Source: Nitrospirota bacterium (lineage in GTDB: Bacteria; Nitrospirota; Thermodesulfovibrionia; Thermodesulfovibrionales; JdFR-85). Taken from it: 34,046 bases of DNA. The DNA is taken from NCBI GenBank assembly GCA_015484595.1, contig WFMM01000014.1, positions 1-34,046 on the forward strand. Reading direction: 5' to 3'. Shown here one piece after another: positions 8,692 to 16,538 of the stretch. Position 1 is the stretch's first letter; every line of letters begins with the position of its first letter. A program made the translations under genes and the position numbers. The notes beneath the pieces are model-generated. The model was given only the letters and a program-made list of their open reading frames with translations. It made no database searches and was not told the DNA's origin.

Positions 8692-9608
8692 AGTCAGTGA
8701 TAAGGGGACTCTGGGTATTCGTGGTCTTTTTTATGGTTTTTAAGCTTTCGGGGCTTTTTACAGAGGTGCCTTCAGGTTTTTTCAGGACCCTTTACAGCCC
8801 ATTCGTAATTGTTCCGATTTTGTTGATTTTCCTTCTCAGGGTTTATCAGTTTCTTAAGTGCAGGCGACCTTCTCACCTGTTGGTTGACCTTGGAATACTT
8901 ACACTGCTTGTGGGCCTTGTAATCGGGTATCTTTACGCTGATTCAAAGGAGATCGTGATAACGGTAGGACAGGTCTACAGGACAGACAGGGATTATCCAC
9001 TGAAGGAGATATTATACAAGGGACCAAAGGCGAAAGATAGCTGGTTTTTGATAAAATTCAATCGCGCCTTTGCCTCTTTCAGTAAAGATGGACGGAGATT
9101 AAAGGGGCTTAAGGCAGAGTTTGACCTCTACCGAGACCTAAGGGGAAAAGTGAAAAAACTCGTTCTCAAAAAGGGATTTTTAAGGCCCGGACCTGGTGGG
9201 ATGCTCTTTGGCATAAGGGACTTTGGTTACTCCATGCATTATCTTTTTAGCTTTGAAGGTGCAGCTGATGAGGCCTTTGTCGCCCTTGAGCTTTTTCCAC
9301 CTGGGAAAGAGGATTACTTCAGACTGGTCTTTTCACCTCATACCTACTACATAAGGTATCTGCCACAGAAGAAGGAAAAGCCCATCGGGCTAAGGATTGC
9401 AAGAAACAAGGACCTGATTTATGACAGTTTCATCGGGTTTCATGAGCCTGTGAAGTTTGAAAAGGCAACCCTTACCTTCACAGAGGCAAGGAAGTGGACT
9501 CGGCTTATCGTAATCAACGACATGGGGCTCTATGTTGACATCCTCTCTGTGGTCTTTTTTGTTGTGGGTGCCATATTAAAGACGAAAGAGAGAATCCCTG
9601 ATGCGTAG
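8685..9608 (+). CDS. second, shorter ResB-like membrane protein
   Basis: 307 residues with ResB-like topology: TMs near 7-25, 38-57 and 64-84, a periplasmic domain from about 90 to 275, and a C-terminal TM near 280-300. The junction KWTRLIVINDMGLYVDILSVVFF closely follows the ResB signature in which a short basic strand and an N/D-x-G step lead into the final helix. It is about 150 residues shorter than the ResB at 6752 and much diverged, so it is probably an ancient paralogue with a specialised role rather than a spare copy. It overlaps the next gene by 8 nt. The ResB relationship is inferred from layout and motif. Confidence 0.7.
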   Translation: MVKSVIRGLWVFVVFFMVFKLSGLFTEVPSGFFRTLYSPFVIVPILLIFLLRVYQFLKCRRPSHLLVDLGILTLLVGLVIGYLYADSKEIVITVGQVYRTDRDYPLKEILYKGPKAKDSWFLIKFNRAFASFSKDGRRLKGLKAEFDLYRDLRGKVKKLVLKKGFLRPGPGGMLFGIRDFGYSMHYLFSFEGAADEAFVALELFPPGKEDYFRLVFSPHTYYIRYLPQKKEKPIGLRIARNKDLIYDSFIGFHEPVKFEKATLTFTEARKWTRLIVINDMGLYVDILSVVFFVVGAILKTKERIPDA

Positions 9609-10311
9609 GAAAGCTCTGGTGGCTCAGATATTGATATTTGTTTTTCTCTGTTTTTCTTTCTTTTTAATAGACAGCCACTCAAGGTCAGTAAGGAAATACC
9701 CCCGAAAGAGCTCACTCAGATTTTACAGGGTAAGCACTGGAAAGGATGTTTACAGGGTTTACAGGATGCTAAAACTGAAGGGTGCTACGGTTGTTCATCT
9801 CAGTAATACCCCTGGTATGGAAGAGTTCTATCCATCTGAGGAAACAGAGCCAATAGGTTATCCCATCCCTGTGAGGGATGTGTTACCCCTTTATGAAAAG
9901 GGACTTAACTCTGAGAACTTTCTCTTTATAGCCTCAAGGGCATCAATGCTCAGGAAGGTTTATAACATCCTGCCTCCCTCAGTGTTCAGACTGAAAAAAG
10001 ACAGGCTTAAGGGAGAATTTGAATACACTGTAAGTGGTAATAGTGTTGATGGTTTTGTCAGGGACATACATCAGATAATCACGACCCTTGAGGCTGTTAA
10101 GCGGATTGATGAGCCTGTGGTGATAAACATTGATGCCGGTTACTTTGTTGAGGCACAGGACCCAATGAGGACAGTGGTGGAGATAATAAAGCATTTCAGG
10201 GACATAAGGGCGGTTGTGTTAATAGACTCTGTTGACAGGGATTATGTGAGTGCTGAGATGAGGAAAAAACTCGACCTTATGCTTCAGGGATTAGAGAGGG
10301 CGCTTGGATGA
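9601..10311 (+). CDS. membrane-anchored, degenerate UPF0489-like protein
   Basis: 236 residues with an N-terminal anchor (about 7-23). By eye it parallels the UPF0489 domain encoded at 5280: NFLFIASRASMLRKVYNILP (106-125) against NFLYAAAHTGIVKKVYWVMP, and EPVVINIDAGYF (171-182) against IPVVLDIDTDFF. The metal motifs are lost: the HVDAHDDL position reads HLSNTPGM (66-73), and DIDTD reads NIDAG. It is therefore probably a pseudoenzyme paralogue, for example a partner or scaffold for the intact copy. No homology search was possible; the alignment is mine. It overlaps its neighbours by 8 and 4 nt, so it is co-translated with them. Confidence 0.7.
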   Translation: MRRKALVAQILIFVFLCFSFFLIDSHSRSVRKYPRKSSLRFYRVSTGKDVYRVYRMLKLKGATVVHLSNTPGMEEFYPSEETEPIGYPIPVRDVLPLYEKGLNSENFLFIASRASMLRKVYNILPPSVFRLKKDRLKGEFEYTVSGNSVDGFVRDIHQIITTLEAVKRIDEPVVINIDAGYFVEAQDPMRTVVEIIKHFRDIRAVVLIDSVDRDYVSAEMRKKLDLMLQGLERALG

Positions 10312-11564
10312 ACGGAAAAAAGAGGCTTTATCTGATAGTTTTTGGCATCTTTCTTCTTGGTCTTCTCTTAAGGGTTTATGGTATCACCTCGCAGCCACCG
10401 ACATCTGATGAGGTGGCCTCTGCTTACGCTGCGGAAAACTACATCAGGCATGGCATCTTCGGTCAGATAATGTGGTATCATCCCCAGTTAAGAAACATAC
10501 TGATTTATATTTCAGCCCATATCTCAGGTGGATACGATGCGTGGGGGCTTAAGGCTGCATCTCTGCTTACCGGGAGTTTGTCTGTTGTCCTGCTTGCTGC
10601 CCTGGCATACAGTCTAAGTGGCAACATGGTAGTTGCCTGGCTTTCTGCTTTTTTTCTTGCCGTGGACCCGCTTCACATAGCGCTTTCAAGAGAGGCTGTT
10701 CAGGCAGCAATGACGCCGTTTTTTATTCTGCTTGGCGTGCTTTTCTCAGTAGAGGGTTTAAAGAGGGAGAGGCTTTTGTTTCATTATCTGGCAGGAGTCA
10801 GTTTTGGACTTGCAACGGCCAGCAAGTGGCATGGACTCTTTCCATGGGCAATGATGGCTCTTTTTGCCCTGTACGATAGAGTTAAAAAGGGAGAGTCCAA
10901 AGGCCTGGATCAATGGATAGGGCTTTTAAATGCCTATCTCCTCGTGCCTGTTCTGATATACCTCATTTCCTATCTCCCCTGGCTTAACAGAGGCAATGAC
11001 CTTATGGATTTTTTAAGGTTTCAGATGTTCTTAGTAAAGAGACAGATTTATCACCGAGGACCTGCCTATGCCGAGGCTTTTATGAGCCATCGTGCATGGC
11101 AGTGGTTTGTCTGGCCAACGGCATGGGTGGATTTTGTATTCCTAAACGGCAGGCCCTATCTTAACATTGCCATGGGCAATCTGCTGGTGTGGTTCCTTAC
11201 GATCCCCTCAACAGTGTTCTTTTTTTACAGGTGGAAAAAACAGGGAGGCAGAAACAGGCTGGTCCTCCTTCTGGTATTTTTAGTGTCCTACCTTCCTCTG
11301 GTCTTTACCACCCGCGGGATATGGGTGTTTTCAGCCACATCGGTTATCCCCTTTGCCTTTTTAATTATTGCCTGGAGCACGGGGATGCTTATCGAATCGG
11401 GCAGGCTGAAAAGGGCTACGCTAATGGTGTATATCTGCCTGGTCTTTCTGCTTTCTCTGGTGATGTATCCCATGTCCACCTTCAGGGCCTATGAGCATAC
11501 CTATCTAAAGCCTATCGTTGAGCATTACAACCCCCATGGAAAGAGATGGAGTTTAAGAAGGTAG
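10308..11564 (+). CDS. PMT/GT39-type membrane glycosyltransferase (C-superfamily)
   Basis: 418 residues, about 10-11 transmembrane helices. The first loop has the acidic TSDE motif (D34, E35) typical of the catalytic site of ArnT/PMT-like enzymes, followed by AAENYIRHGIF and, later, LATASKWHGLFPW, a common GT39/PMT_2 landmark. Such enzymes transfer a sugar from a polyprenyl-phosphate donor to protein or lipid on the outer side of the inner membrane. The GT2 enzyme at 16535 resembles polyprenyl-phosphate sugar synthases and could supply the donor. The gene overlaps the previous one by 4 nt and the following radical SAM gene by 19 nt. Acceptor unknown. Confidence 0.83.
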   Translation: MNGKKRLYLIVFGIFLLGLLLRVYGITSQPPTSDEVASAYAAENYIRHGIFGQIMWYHPQLRNILIYISAHISGGYDAWGLKAASLLTGSLSVVLLAALAYSLSGNMVVAWLSAFFLAVDPLHIALSREAVQAAMTPFFILLGVLFSVEGLKRERLLFHYLAGVSFGLATASKWHGLFPWAMMALFALYDRVKKGESKGLDQWIGLLNAYLLVPVLIYLISYLPWLNRGNDLMDFLRFQMFLVKRQIYHRGPAYAEAFMSHRAWQWFVWPTAWVDFVFLNGRPYLNIAMGNLLVWFLTIPSTVFFFYRWKKQGGRNRLVLLLVFLVSYLPLVFTTRGIWVFSATSVIPFAFLIIAWSTGMLIESGRLKRATLMVYICLVFLLSLVMYPMSTFRAYEHTYLKPIVEHYNPHGKRWSLRR

Positions 11565-12946
11565 TCCTTATAAACCCTGCAAACCCCTCCTCAAGGGGAA
11601 CAAACCGCTCAACCCTTTACCCGCCAATAGGTCTTGCCTATCTGGCAGCAGTGCTTGAAAGAGAGGGTTTTGATGTAAAGGTGATTGATGCCTCGGTAAA
11701 AAACCTCAGTCCACGGGATGTGGTTGCGGAGTTGTCAAGAGACTTTCCAGACTTGGTGGGATTAAGTGTAAATGTCATTAACGCCTCAGGGGCAGTTGAG
11801 ATTGCCCGGGAGTTAACAAAAGGACAGGGCATTAAAGTGGTGCTTGGTGGGCCACTTGCAAGCACCTGTTACGAAGAGATTTACCAGAGGGTGAAGCCTT
11901 ACTGCATCGTGATAGGAGAGGGTGAGCAGAGTTTCTTGAGGGTCTGCCGTGGTGAGCCCCTTGAGGAGATTGAGGGGATATGCTATCTGGATAAAGGCTC
12001 TTTTTTGAGAGTCAATCCACCCTCGAAGCCAATTGAGGACCTCGACCAGCTTCCCCTTCCTGCCTATCATCTTCTTCCTGAACTCAGGCTCTACCGTTCA
12101 AGGGCAAGAAGATACCCTGTAGCACCTGTTATCACCTCAAGGGGATGCCCCTTTGGGTGTGCCTATTGTAATTCTTCAATATTTGGCAGGCGTTTCAGGG
12201 CAAAGAGTCCGGAGGCAGTGGTTGAGGAGATAGAGTTTCTTGTAAGGAGGTTCGGGGTTCGCCAGATTGACATCGTTGATGATAACTTCACGCTTGAAAT
12301 TCAAAGGGCAGAAAGGATACTTGAGTTGATAATTAAAAGGGGTCTTAATATAGCCATTAACCTTCAAAACGGTATCAGGGCTGACAGGCTTACCCCTGAA
12401 CTGGTAAGGCTTATGAAGAGGGCAGGGGTGTATAAGGCATCCATAGGTGTGGAGTCTTCAAGCCCTGAAGTGCTAAGGGCAATTGGTAAGAGACCCAGGC
12501 TTCAGAATATAAAGCTTGCAGTAAAATGGTTCAGAGATGAAGGCATCTCAACGGCTGCATTTTTTATCATCGGGCTTCCTGATGACACTGAGGACAGTAT
12601 CCTTCAGACCATAGAATTTGCTGTGAGGCTTGACCCCGTGGTTGCGGTCTTTTCAAGGTTTATCCCCCTTCCTGGAACCCCTTACCACGAGCGGCTCAAG
12701 AAAGAGGGGCTTCTCAGGATAAACCCCTGTGAGGGATTCTCAGGTGGTTTTTTCACGCCCACTGGTTACTTTAAACACCCTGTGTTAAGGGATGAGCAGA
12801 TTGACAGGCTTCACAGGATGGCCTACAGGAGGTTTTATCTGAGACCAAAGAAGATTGCTGAAATACTGAGAGATATGGGTTCATTAAAAGAGATCGGCTG
12901 GCTCCTGAGAAGTAGTCTCAATATCATAACAGAGCTTGGGATATAA
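11546..12946 (+). CDS. B12-binding-domain radical SAM enzyme (BchE-like class)
   Basis: 466 residues. Residues 1-140 form a Rossmann-like B12-binding domain (KVVLINPANPS; LVGLSVNVINA; VVLGGPLAS; IVIGEGEQSF) without the DxHxxG cobalt-ligand motif, as is common in this class. The radical SAM core has the 4Fe-4S motif CPFGCAYC (C201, C205, C208) and FDIVDDNFTL-type, IGVESSSPEVL and FIIGLPDDTED segments. Related enzymes methylate or cyclise unactivated carbons in lipids, porphyrins and peptides. The start sits 19 nt inside the previous gene behind GGAAAGAG. Substrate unknown; a shared substrate with the second such enzyme at 15108 is possible. Confidence 0.88.
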   Translation: MEFKKVVLINPANPSSRGTNRSTLYPPIGLAYLAAVLEREGFDVKVIDASVKNLSPRDVVAELSRDFPDLVGLSVNVINASGAVEIARELTKGQGIKVVLGGPLASTCYEEIYQRVKPYCIVIGEGEQSFLRVCRGEPLEEIEGICYLDKGSFLRVNPPSKPIEDLDQLPLPAYHLLPELRLYRSRARRYPVAPVITSRGCPFGCAYCNSSIFGRRFRAKSPEAVVEEIEFLVRRFGVRQIDIVDDNFTLEIQRAERILELIIKRGLNIAINLQNGIRADRLTPELVRLMKRAGVYKASIGVESSSPEVLRAIGKRPRLQNIKLAVKWFRDEGISTAAFFIIGLPDDTEDSILQTIEFAVRLDPVVAVFSRFIPLPGTPYHERLKKEGLLRINPCEGFSGGFFTPTGYFKHPVLRDEQIDRLHRMAYRRFYLRPKKIAEILRDMGSLKEIGWLLRSSLNIITELGI

Positions 12947-12954
12947 CCCTTATC

Positions 12955-12985
12955 TTTAGAAACAAAACATCGTTATGTTATAATC
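12955..12985 (+). promoter_or_regulatory. weak promoter candidate upstream of ccsA
   Basis: A perfect TATAAT at 12980-12985, preceded by a poor -35 (TTTAGA, 19-bp spacer). Transcription would start near 12992, at the edge of the structured leader. The gap suggests the ccsA half of the cluster has its own transcription start. Confidence 0.4.
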
Positions 12986-12991
12986 TTACTA

Positions 12992-13053
12992 AGGACCTGC
13001 AAAAGGCACACCTTTAAAATAGGCAGGCCGGCTCCGTAACCTTCGGCAAACTT
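12992..13053 (+). promoter_or_regulatory. structured 5' leader of the ccsA gene
   Basis: CCTGC and GCAGG form an outer stem enclosing an AAAGG-CACA-CCTTT hairpin; a second hairpin can form between GCCG and CGGC just before the start codon. There is no Shine-Dalgarno sequence between the leader and ATG 13054. It does not match any riboswitch consensus I know (parts recall c-di-GMP-I, but the GAAA loop and core are missing). It may be an RNA control element or simply a hairpin. Confidence 0.4.
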
Positions 13054-13905
13054 ATGAACACAAGGCTTATAGAGGATATACTTATATGGGGTTGCATATA
13101 TCTTTATGCATCGGCAAGTATATTGCTCCTTACGGGCTTTGTATTTAATAAAGAGAAACTCCTAAGGATTGCTGGTTATCTTATTATCCCTGCCTTCTTT
13201 GCACATACCGTCGTCTTTGCAATGAGGTGGGCAAGAACGGGTTACTTCCCAGCAAACGGAGAGCTTGAAAACGCCCTCACAGGTGGATGGTTTGCAATCG
13301 GTTTTACTGTTTATCTTTTTATAAAGAACCGTTCACTTTCCGGTGTAGCGCTTTTTACAGTGCCTGCAACACTGCTCTTCCTTGGTTATGGAATCATGAA
13401 GGCACCAAACCCCTTGCCACTGGTTGCATCACTTAAAAGTAGCTGGCTAATAGTGCATGTTGCCTTTGCACAGCTTGCCTTTGGAGCCTATGCAATCGCA
13501 TCAGGTATGGGGTTACTTTATATACTGAAGGATAACAATGAGAAGAAGGAAGTAAAGAGGCCCTTTTATCAGAGATTCCCTGGCCTTGATGTGATTGACG
13601 AGCTGATGTTTAAGTTCGTGGTCTATGGCTTCATTGCAGAGGCGATAATGATAGTGGCAGGTGCCATATGGGCTAAGGACCTCTGGGGGAGTTACTGGGG
13701 GTGGGACCCTGTGGAGGTCTGGTCCCTGGTTTCATGGCTCCTTTACGGCTTTACCATTCATCTAAAGGTTACACTGGGATGGAAGGGAAGAAAACTGGCC
13801 TGGATTGTCATGGTCCTTATACTGACCGTTATAATTACATACTGGGGAATAAACATCGTGATTGAAAACTCAAGGCATGTCTTTGGTGTAGTATCTCAGG
13901 GATGA
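13054..13905 (+). CDS. ccsA: CcsA/ResC-type heme handling protein of System II cytochrome c maturation
   Basis: 283 residues, about eight TM helices. The tryptophan-rich WWD-type heme-binding segment is WGSYWGWDPVEVWSL (211-225), located in a periplasmic loop, and candidate axial His residues lie at H51, H135, H236 and H275. Length and ending (SRHVFG) are typical for CcsA/ResC. It binds heme from the cytoplasmic side and, with ResB, ligates it to CxxCH. The two ResB-like genes are just upstream (6752, 8685); placing a radical SAM gene between them is unusual. Its stop overlaps the next ATG (ATGA). Confidence 0.92.
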   Translation: MNTRLIEDILIWGCIYLYASASILLLTGFVFNKEKLLRIAGYLIIPAFFAHTVVFAMRWARTGYFPANGELENALTGGWFAIGFTVYLFIKNRSLSGVALFTVPATLLFLGYGIMKAPNPLPLVASLKSSWLIVHVAFAQLAFGAYAIASGMGLLYILKDNNEKKEVKRPFYQRFPGLDVIDELMFKFVVYGFIAEAIMIVAGAIWAKDLWGSYWGWDPVEVWSLVSWLLYGFTIHLKVTLGWKGRKLAWIVMVLILTVIITYWGINIVIENSRHVFGVVSQG

Positions 13906-14981
13906 CGCTGTCTGACCTTTTCCTCAAATTTAGATACCTCCTTTATGTAGCAGTTTTTGGAAGATACTCTAAAAGACCCTACCACTGCCAGTTTCAGGTT
14001 ACAAGACGGTGCAATCTTCGATGTCGTTACTGCTGCGTATGGAGAGATGAGTGGGGAGGGGAGCTGTCTTTAAAAGAGATTGAATTGCTTGCAGGAAATC
14101 TCAGACATTCAGGACTTAAGAGTGTGGTAATAACCGGTGGGGAGCCCCTTTTGAGAGATGATATAGTGGATGTGATAGGGGTTTTTAAAAGGGCAGGCCT
14201 AATAGTAAGGCTTCAGACTAATGGAATTTTGCTGACATCTGAGCTGTCCTCTGAGCTTTTTAAAGCAGGGCTTGATGATGTTTATGTATCCCTTGATACA
14301 CTAAGAGCTGAGAGATTCATTAAGATTGCTGCCTTAAGAGACGATGGAGCCCATCAAAGACTTATTGAGAACATAAAGATGCTCTCTTCAGTGGCAAAGA
14401 GACACAGGTCAGGCAGGTTTTTGCTTACCGTTATAACACCTGATAACCATGATGAAGTTGAGGAACTCGTGAGTTTTGCAGGCAGGTGGGGATATCTTAT
14501 TGGTTTATACGGTGTGGAGACATCTGACACTCAAAAAGGCGATGCCGAGATAAGGGTGTCAGGAGCACTTTTCAGGATGAAAGACAACGAAAGGCTTCTT
14601 CTTAAAAGGGCTTTTCAGAAGGCACTCATGTTAAAGAAAAAAAAGGGCACTCCGATATTTAATTCAGAGAGACTCCTTAAGGATTATGTTGAATTTTATG
14701 GCTTAGCAAAGCCTGATATGCATTGGCATTGCAGGGCAGGAAGACATTATCTGGTTGTGCTTCCTGATGGAAAGGTCTCGGTCTGTAATGGGACTGCGCC
14801 AGTTAAGGGTTACGATTATCAGAACCTTCCTGAGTTGTACAGGAGAAAGGACAGAGAGGATATCTTCAGCCATTACAGGATGAACTGTAGCGGCTGTATC
14901 TGTACAAGACAGCTTGAGTATCTGCTTTTTGAGCCATGGGATATGGTTAAAAAGACCTTAATGTATCTCGGGAACCTTTGA
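13902..14981 (+). CDS. radical SAM protein with C-terminal auxiliary cluster (SPASM/twitch-like)
   Basis: 359 residues. The radical SAM motif is CNLRCRYC (C37, C41, C44), followed by VVITGGEPLL and the DVYVSLDTL strand. The C-terminal region carries further Cys residues: HCRAG, SVCNG and NCSGCIC, which fit a SPASM or twitch auxiliary iron-sulfur site. Many such proteins modify ribosomal peptides or proteins; others (HpnH-like) act on lipids. Translation is coupled to ccsA by a 4-nt overlap. I could not find a short precursor peptide next to it. Substrate unknown. Confidence 0.85.
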   Translation: MTLSDLFLKFRYLLYVAVFGRYSKRPYHCQFQVTRRCNLRCRYCCVWRDEWGGELSLKEIELLAGNLRHSGLKSVVITGGEPLLRDDIVDVIGVFKRAGLIVRLQTNGILLTSELSSELFKAGLDDVYVSLDTLRAERFIKIAALRDDGAHQRLIENIKMLSSVAKRHRSGRFLLTVITPDNHDEVEELVSFAGRWGYLIGLYGVETSDTQKGDAEIRVSGALFRMKDNERLLLKRAFQKALMLKKKKGTPIFNSERLLKDYVEFYGLAKPDMHWHCRAGRHYLVVLPDGKVSVCNGTAPVKGYDYQNLPELYRRKDREDIFSHYRMNCSGCICTRQLEYLLFEPWDMVKKTLMYLGNL

Positions 14982-15057
14982 TTTTCCACGAATTTGCTGA
15001 TTTTGTTATTATATTACATAGAATGATTAATCCCGCTGAAAGACCGCTGGGTAGCTT

Positions 15058-15087
15058 TTGATATGTAAGGAAGTTTTATTTCATTAT
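15058..15087 (+). promoter_or_regulatory. tentative promoter in the 14982-15107 gap
   Basis: TTGATA (15058-15063) with an 18-bp spacer to CATTAT (15082-15087). The gap is AT-rich and has no terminator or ORF. The following gene has no Shine-Dalgarno sequence. Confidence 0.3.
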
Positions 15088-15107
15088 ATTCTCGCTGTGC
15101 ATATTCT

Positions 15108-16538
15108 ATGAAAAGGATTTTATTTATATACCCGCCTTCCCGTCCGATCTTAAGAGAGGACAGATGCCCTGTTCCATCAGGTAACCCTGTTATGTCTCCC
15201 CGACTGCCACCTACTGACCTTATGTATCTGGCATCTATTGCTGAGAGTCGTGGTTATGAGTGCATGATAAGGGATTACTCAGGTAAGCCAGATGGAATAA
15301 GTCTCTTTATTAGTGATTTAAAGAGCTTTCGACCTTGTGTGCTCTTTGTGAATGTAACAACCCCGACATTTATAGATGATATTAAGTCATGTGTTACTGC
15401 AAGGTCTATACTGCCAGAGCTCAGGATAATAATTAAAGGTGCACATCTTTTAAGGTACGATGTAGAGGTCATGATGGATGTGCCGGAAGTGGACATTGTT
15501 GTCAGGGGTGAGGCGGAGTTTGCATTCGGAGAGATCCTTGCTGATAAACCTTTGAAAGATATTAAGGGCATTACATGGAGGGAAAATGGCAGGGTCTTAA
15601 GAAACCCTGATAGGGACCATGAAAGGGATGATGTAGATAGTCTTCCACCGCCATCACGCCATCTTGTGAATAACAGCCATTATAAAAGGCCAGACAATGG
15701 GATGCCTCTTGGTGTGATAAGGGTCTCCAGGGGATGTCCTCATGGATGTTTTTTTTGCCTTGCCACGCCGGTTTATGGCAGAAAGGTAAGAATGAGGTCG
15801 GTGCAGTCAGTGGTTGATGAGATATCAAAATGCATAAGAGATTATGGAATAAACAATTTTATATTCTGGTCTGACCTTTTTAATGCATCTTCACAGTGGG
15901 TATCATCACTTTGTGAGGAAATAATAAGAAAAGGGATAAAGATTCAATGGTCTGCAAATATAAGGGCAGACAGATTCAATGAAGAAATGGCTTTGTTGAT
16001 GAAAAGAGCAGGCTGTGAGCTTTTGAGTGTGGGAGTTGAAAGCGGTAGTCAGGATATACTGAATCGCGTAGGTAAAAATATCGCCCTTGAAGATTATGTA
16101 AGAGCCTTTGTAATTATGAAAAAAACGGGGATAAGAAGCATAGCCTATTACATACTTGGCTTGCCTTGGGAGAGTAGGGAAAGCGCAAATAAGACAATGG
16201 AGTTTTCAAGAAGACTTGATAGCGACTTTGCAAACTTTTATGTTTTTGCTCCACTGCCTGGTACAGCCGGCTATGAATATGTTATTAATGAGGCACTGGC
16301 AGAGGAGTCAGCACTGATAGGTGGGGCGTTAAAGAATGCCTACTACAGTGCCGTCTGTTCAGGGCATTACATGAGCAAAGATGAAATAAATGCTCTGAGG
16401 AAAGAGGCTATAAGGGCATTTTATTTCAGGGCAGGATATGCTATCAAGAGGCTAAGGGAAATAGATTCCTTTGATGAGCTGAAGAACTATATTAGAGCTG
16501 TTTTTTCGATGTTGAAGATGCTTCCGACGAGGTTATGA
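15108..16538 (+). CDS. second B12-binding-domain radical SAM enzyme
   Basis: 476 residues. N-terminal B12-binding-like domain (ILFIYPPSRP; VLFVNVTTPTF; IIIKGAHLL; IVVRGEAEFAF), again without DxHxxG. The radical SAM core has CPHGCFFC (C210, C214, C217), FWSDLFNAS, SVGVESGSQDIL and YYILGLPWESRES. It is not a close copy of the enzyme at 11546, so it probably performs a different step. The ATG at 15108 follows directly from the conserved opening strand; no ribosome site is seen. The 3' end overlaps the GT2 gene (ATGATG), so the two are coupled. Confidence 0.88.
   Translation: MKRILFIYPPSRPILREDRCPVPSGNPVMSPRLPPTDLMYLASIAESRGYECMIRDYSGKPDGISLFISDLKSFRPCVLFVNVTTPTFIDDIKSCVTARSILPELRIIIKGAHLLRYDVEVMMDVPEVDIVVRGEAEFAFGEILADKPLKDIKGITWRENGRVLRNPDRDHERDDVDSLPPPSRHLVNNSHYKRPDNGMPLGVIRVSRGCPHGCFFCLATPVYGRKVRMRSVQSVVDEISKCIRDYGINNFIFWSDLFNASSQWVSSLCEEIIRKGIKIQWSANIRADRFNEEMALLMKRAGCELLSVGVESGSQDILNRVGKNIALEDYVRAFVIMKKTGIRSIAYYILGLPWESRESANKTMEFSRRLDSDFANFYVFAPLPGTAGYEYVINEALAEESALIGGALKNAYYSAVCSGHYMSKDEINALRKEAIRAFYFRAGYAIKRLREIDSFDELKNYIRAVFSMLKMLPTRL

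Noticed and set aside
12992-13053. c-di-GMP-I (GEMM) or other known riboswitch before ccsA
   Set aside because: GCAAAAGGCACACC and the late GTAACC recall the consensus, but the GAAA tetraloop receptor and the GACGCAAAGCC core are missing and the region is too short.
12946-15108. short precursor peptide gene for the radical SAM proteins
   Set aside because: I read the gaps 12947-13053 and 14982-15107 on both strands and saw no small ORF with a ribosome site and leader-like sequence.
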